Of a stretch of DNA of 64,000 nt, positions 62,880-64,000 are shown in pieces. A program made the position numbers and the translations under genes. This DNA is from Weissella minor (lineage in GTDB: Bacteria; Bacillota; Bacilli; Lactobacillales; Lactobacillaceae). The stretch spans positions 1-64,000 of the forward strand of contig NZ_JQCD01000009.1 in NCBI RefSeq assembly GCF_001437425.1, read 5' to 3'. The notes under the pieces were generated by a model. That model made no database searches and was not told where the DNA came from. It saw nothing but the letters and a program-made list of their open reading frames with translations. How positions within the stretch are numbered: the stretch's first letter is position 1; each line of letters begins with the position of its first letter.

Positions 62880-62995
62880 GTTGTGTTTGTGTGACCCACA
62901 AACTGCAACCATTCGTCGCCTGTACTAAGTGGGAAACCCGCGGGCACGGTGAGTCTAAGTTGTCGCTAGAAATAGCATTAATTTTTATAGGAGGT
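62880..62995 (+). promoter_or_regulatory. L21 leader (ribosomal protein autoregulation element)
   Basis: The untranslated leader of rplU contains GTGTGACCCACAAAC and the paired TGGGAAACCCGCGGGCACGG region. This is consistent with the known L21 leader RNA of Firmicutes, placed directly before the rplU ribosome-binding site. Binding by L21 is inferred from position and general resemblance. Confidence 0.65.
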
Positions 62996-63005
62996 CTGCA
63001 GACTC

Positions 63006-63308
63006 ATGGCAGCATATGCAATTATTGAGACTGGTGGTAAGCAATACAAGGTTGCCGCTGGTGATACAATTTATGTCGAAAAGCTAGACGCCGAAGCTGG
63101 CGAAAAGGTTACTTTTGACAAGATCGTCTTTGTTGACGATAAGTTTGGTACACCTTATGTTGAAGGTGCATCAGTAACTGGAACTGTTGAGAAGCAAGGT
63201 AAGGAAAAGAAGGTTGTTACTTTCAAGTACAAGCCAAAGAAGCACTCACACTCAAAGCAAGGTCATCGCCAACCTTATACTAAGGTTGTCATTGACGCCA
63301 TTGCCTAA
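63006..63308 (+). CDS. rplU: 50S ribosomal protein L21
   Basis: A 100-residue ribosomal protein: [20 protein letters not shown] at the N-terminus and [23 protein letters not shown] at the RNA-binding C-terminus. It starts behind AGGAGG. rpmA follows after only 27 bp, leaving no room for the prp cysteine protease gene that normally sits between them in Firmicutes. Confidence 0.96.
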   Translation: MAAYAIIETGGKQYKVAAGDTIYVEKLDAEAGEKVTFDKIVFVDDKFGTPYVEGASVTGTVEKQGKEKKVVTFKYKPKKHSHSKQGHRQPYTKVVIDAIA

Positions 63309-63335
63309 GACATCGGAAAGAAGAGGATTTAAATC

Positions 63336-63647
63336 ATGGAATTGAATTTGAACAACTTGACGATGCTTGCTCACCACAAAGGTGGAGGTTCATCAGCCAA
63401 TGGTCGTGACTCAGCTGGACGTCGTCTAGGTACGAAGCGTGCAGATGGTCAAGACATCAAGGCCGGATCAATCATTTACCGCCAACGTGGAACTCACATC
63501 TACCCAGGTGTAAACGTTGGTCGTGGAGGCGACGATACTTTGTTCGCCTTGACTGATGGTGTTGTAAAGTTCGGTCGTATGGGCCGTGACAAGCGCCAAG
63601 TTTCTGTTGTTTCTCGTGAAGAATACAACGAAATTATCGCTAAGTAA
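63336..63647 (+). CDS. rpmA: 50S ribosomal protein L27 with divergent N-terminal extension
   Basis: A 103-residue protein with the L27 core ([20 protein letters not shown]). In Firmicutes L27 usually begins with a short extension ending LQFFA that the protease Prp removes to expose the N-terminus acting at the peptidyl-transferase centre. Here the extension reads [12 protein letters not shown], so the FF-A cleavage site is altered, and no prp gene is at the locus. Processing by another enzyme or at another site must be assumed. It starts behind GAGGA. Confidence 0.95.
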   Translation: MELNLNNLTMLAHHKGGGSSANGRDSAGRRLGTKRADGQDIKAGSIIYRQRGTHIYPGVNVGRGGDDTLFALTDGVVKFGRMGRDKRQVSVVSREEYNEIIAK

Positions 63648-63659
63648 TTAAACTTAAAT

Positions 63660-63695
63660 AAAGACTTACCAATTAGTTTTGGTAAGTCTTTTTTT
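63660..63695 (+). terminator. Terminator of rplU-rpmA
   Basis: AAAGACTTACCA / TGGTAAGTCTTT hairpin and T run. Confidence 0.9.
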
Positions 63696-63785
63696 GTTTA
63701 GTTATGCATAAAAAAACATTTGATGAATATGATAAAATAAAGTGTTTTAAATTATTTATAGACTAATACGGTGTGGGGAGAATCA

Positions 63786-64000
63786 ATGAGTATTGTTGTT
63801 TTGTGTATGTTTGCAATTATTTCTGCAGCCTCACGTGGTGTTATTAGCGTGATTGATCGATATCAGATGGGTTATCGAAAAGAGTCAGCATTAACAGTAA
63901 ATTTTTATAATAATTTACTGGCGGCGATTGTGGCAACCATTGTCTTATTGAGTATTAGCAGGCAAGCTGATTTTCGTTTTCTAACAACGCTGTCAGGCTG
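63786..64000 (+). CDS. Membrane protein, possibly DMT/EamA transporter (3' truncated)
   Basis: ATG at 63786 behind GGGGAG; 71 codons are visible before the window ends. The protein begins with a membrane helix (VVLCMFAIISAASRGVIS) and has a second near residues 43-58. The layout resembles the start of drug/metabolite transporters, but too little is present for a firm call. Confidence 0.5.
   Translation, partial: MSIVVLCMFAIISAASRGVISVIDRYQMGYRKESALTVNFYNNLLAAIVATIVLLSISRQADFRFLTTLSG

Overview
The window is chromosomal DNA of a low-GC, heterofermentative-type lactic acid bacterium, almost certainly the genus Weissella. The strongest marker is a 336-residue FemX (27095-28105) that I recognise as very close to the Weissella viridescens FemX, but not identical to it. 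Other support: paired D- and L-lactate dehydrogenases, an acetolactate synthase/decarboxylase pair, LPXTG surface proteins, MltG, FemX, PBP2b and teichoic-acid enzymes, and dense housekeeping genes with Gram-positive ribosome-binding sites. No prophage, insertion sequence or CRISPR array was seen. Species calls and all regulator names are inference from motif recognition only.

Layout. 1-2.5 kb: two paralogous LPXTG surface proteins built from GA-like three-helix modules; the window opens inside a 180-bp tandem repeat. 2.5-10.3 kb: central fermentation genes: ldhD with a linked EIIC-type membrane protein, rpmF (zinc-free L32), a Usp, a MarR regulator, tRNA-Gln, ldhL, then alsS-alsD on the other strand. 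10.5-15 kb: a Clp ATPase under a CIRCE element, a secreted LysM-CHAP hydrolase, an NlpC/P60-like protein that has lost its catalytic residues, and a small GNAT protein. 14.9-23.3 kb: dut-radA-yacL-gltX, secA, prfB. 23.4-28.6 kb: a PnuC-type transporter behind a pseudoknotted leader, tRNA-Lys, GdpD, an HD hydrolase, a SpoU methyltransferase, FemX and an HxlR regulator. 28.7-34.3 kb: T-box-controlled pheST, mltG, greA. 34.4-45.4 kb: YfhO, PBP2b, 5-formyl-THF cyclo-ligase, rhomboid-yqgQ-glucokinase-rhodanese, miaA, and glnR-glnA with a clear GlnR box.

45.5-62.8 kb is the more accessory half. It holds an uncharacterised three-gene operon after glnA, tRNA-Arg, a MerR/TipAS regulator with the diagnostic 19-bp promoter spacer, a FusB-like EF-G-binding protein with a possible leader peptide, and an ABC exporter governed by two identical palindromic operators. 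It continues with a CPBP protease, a PTS(Lac/Cel)-MupG operon with NagR-like boxes and a cre site, a decayed gene with a 21-bp duplication, a UV-endonuclease-like protein next to a short UvrA paralog, and a CDP-glycerol glycerophosphotransferase. 62.8-64 kb: rplU-rpmA with an L21 leader and no prp protease gene between them, then the start of a membrane protein running off the window.

How the genes work together. The fermentation genes carry signals for carbon and redox control (cre and Rex-like sites at ldhD, cre-like at glcK, cre at the PTS operon). Several genes act on the envelope (FemX, MltG, PBP2b, LysM-CHAP, YfhO, CDP-glycerol transferase). The PTS-MupG operon plausibly recovers peptidoglycan-derived amino sugars. 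The most interesting candidates for new biology are the unknown operon at 45545-48240, the catalytically dead NlpC/P60 and rhodanese proteins, the pnuC leader pseudoknot, the duplicated ABC-transporter operator, and the L27/prp change.
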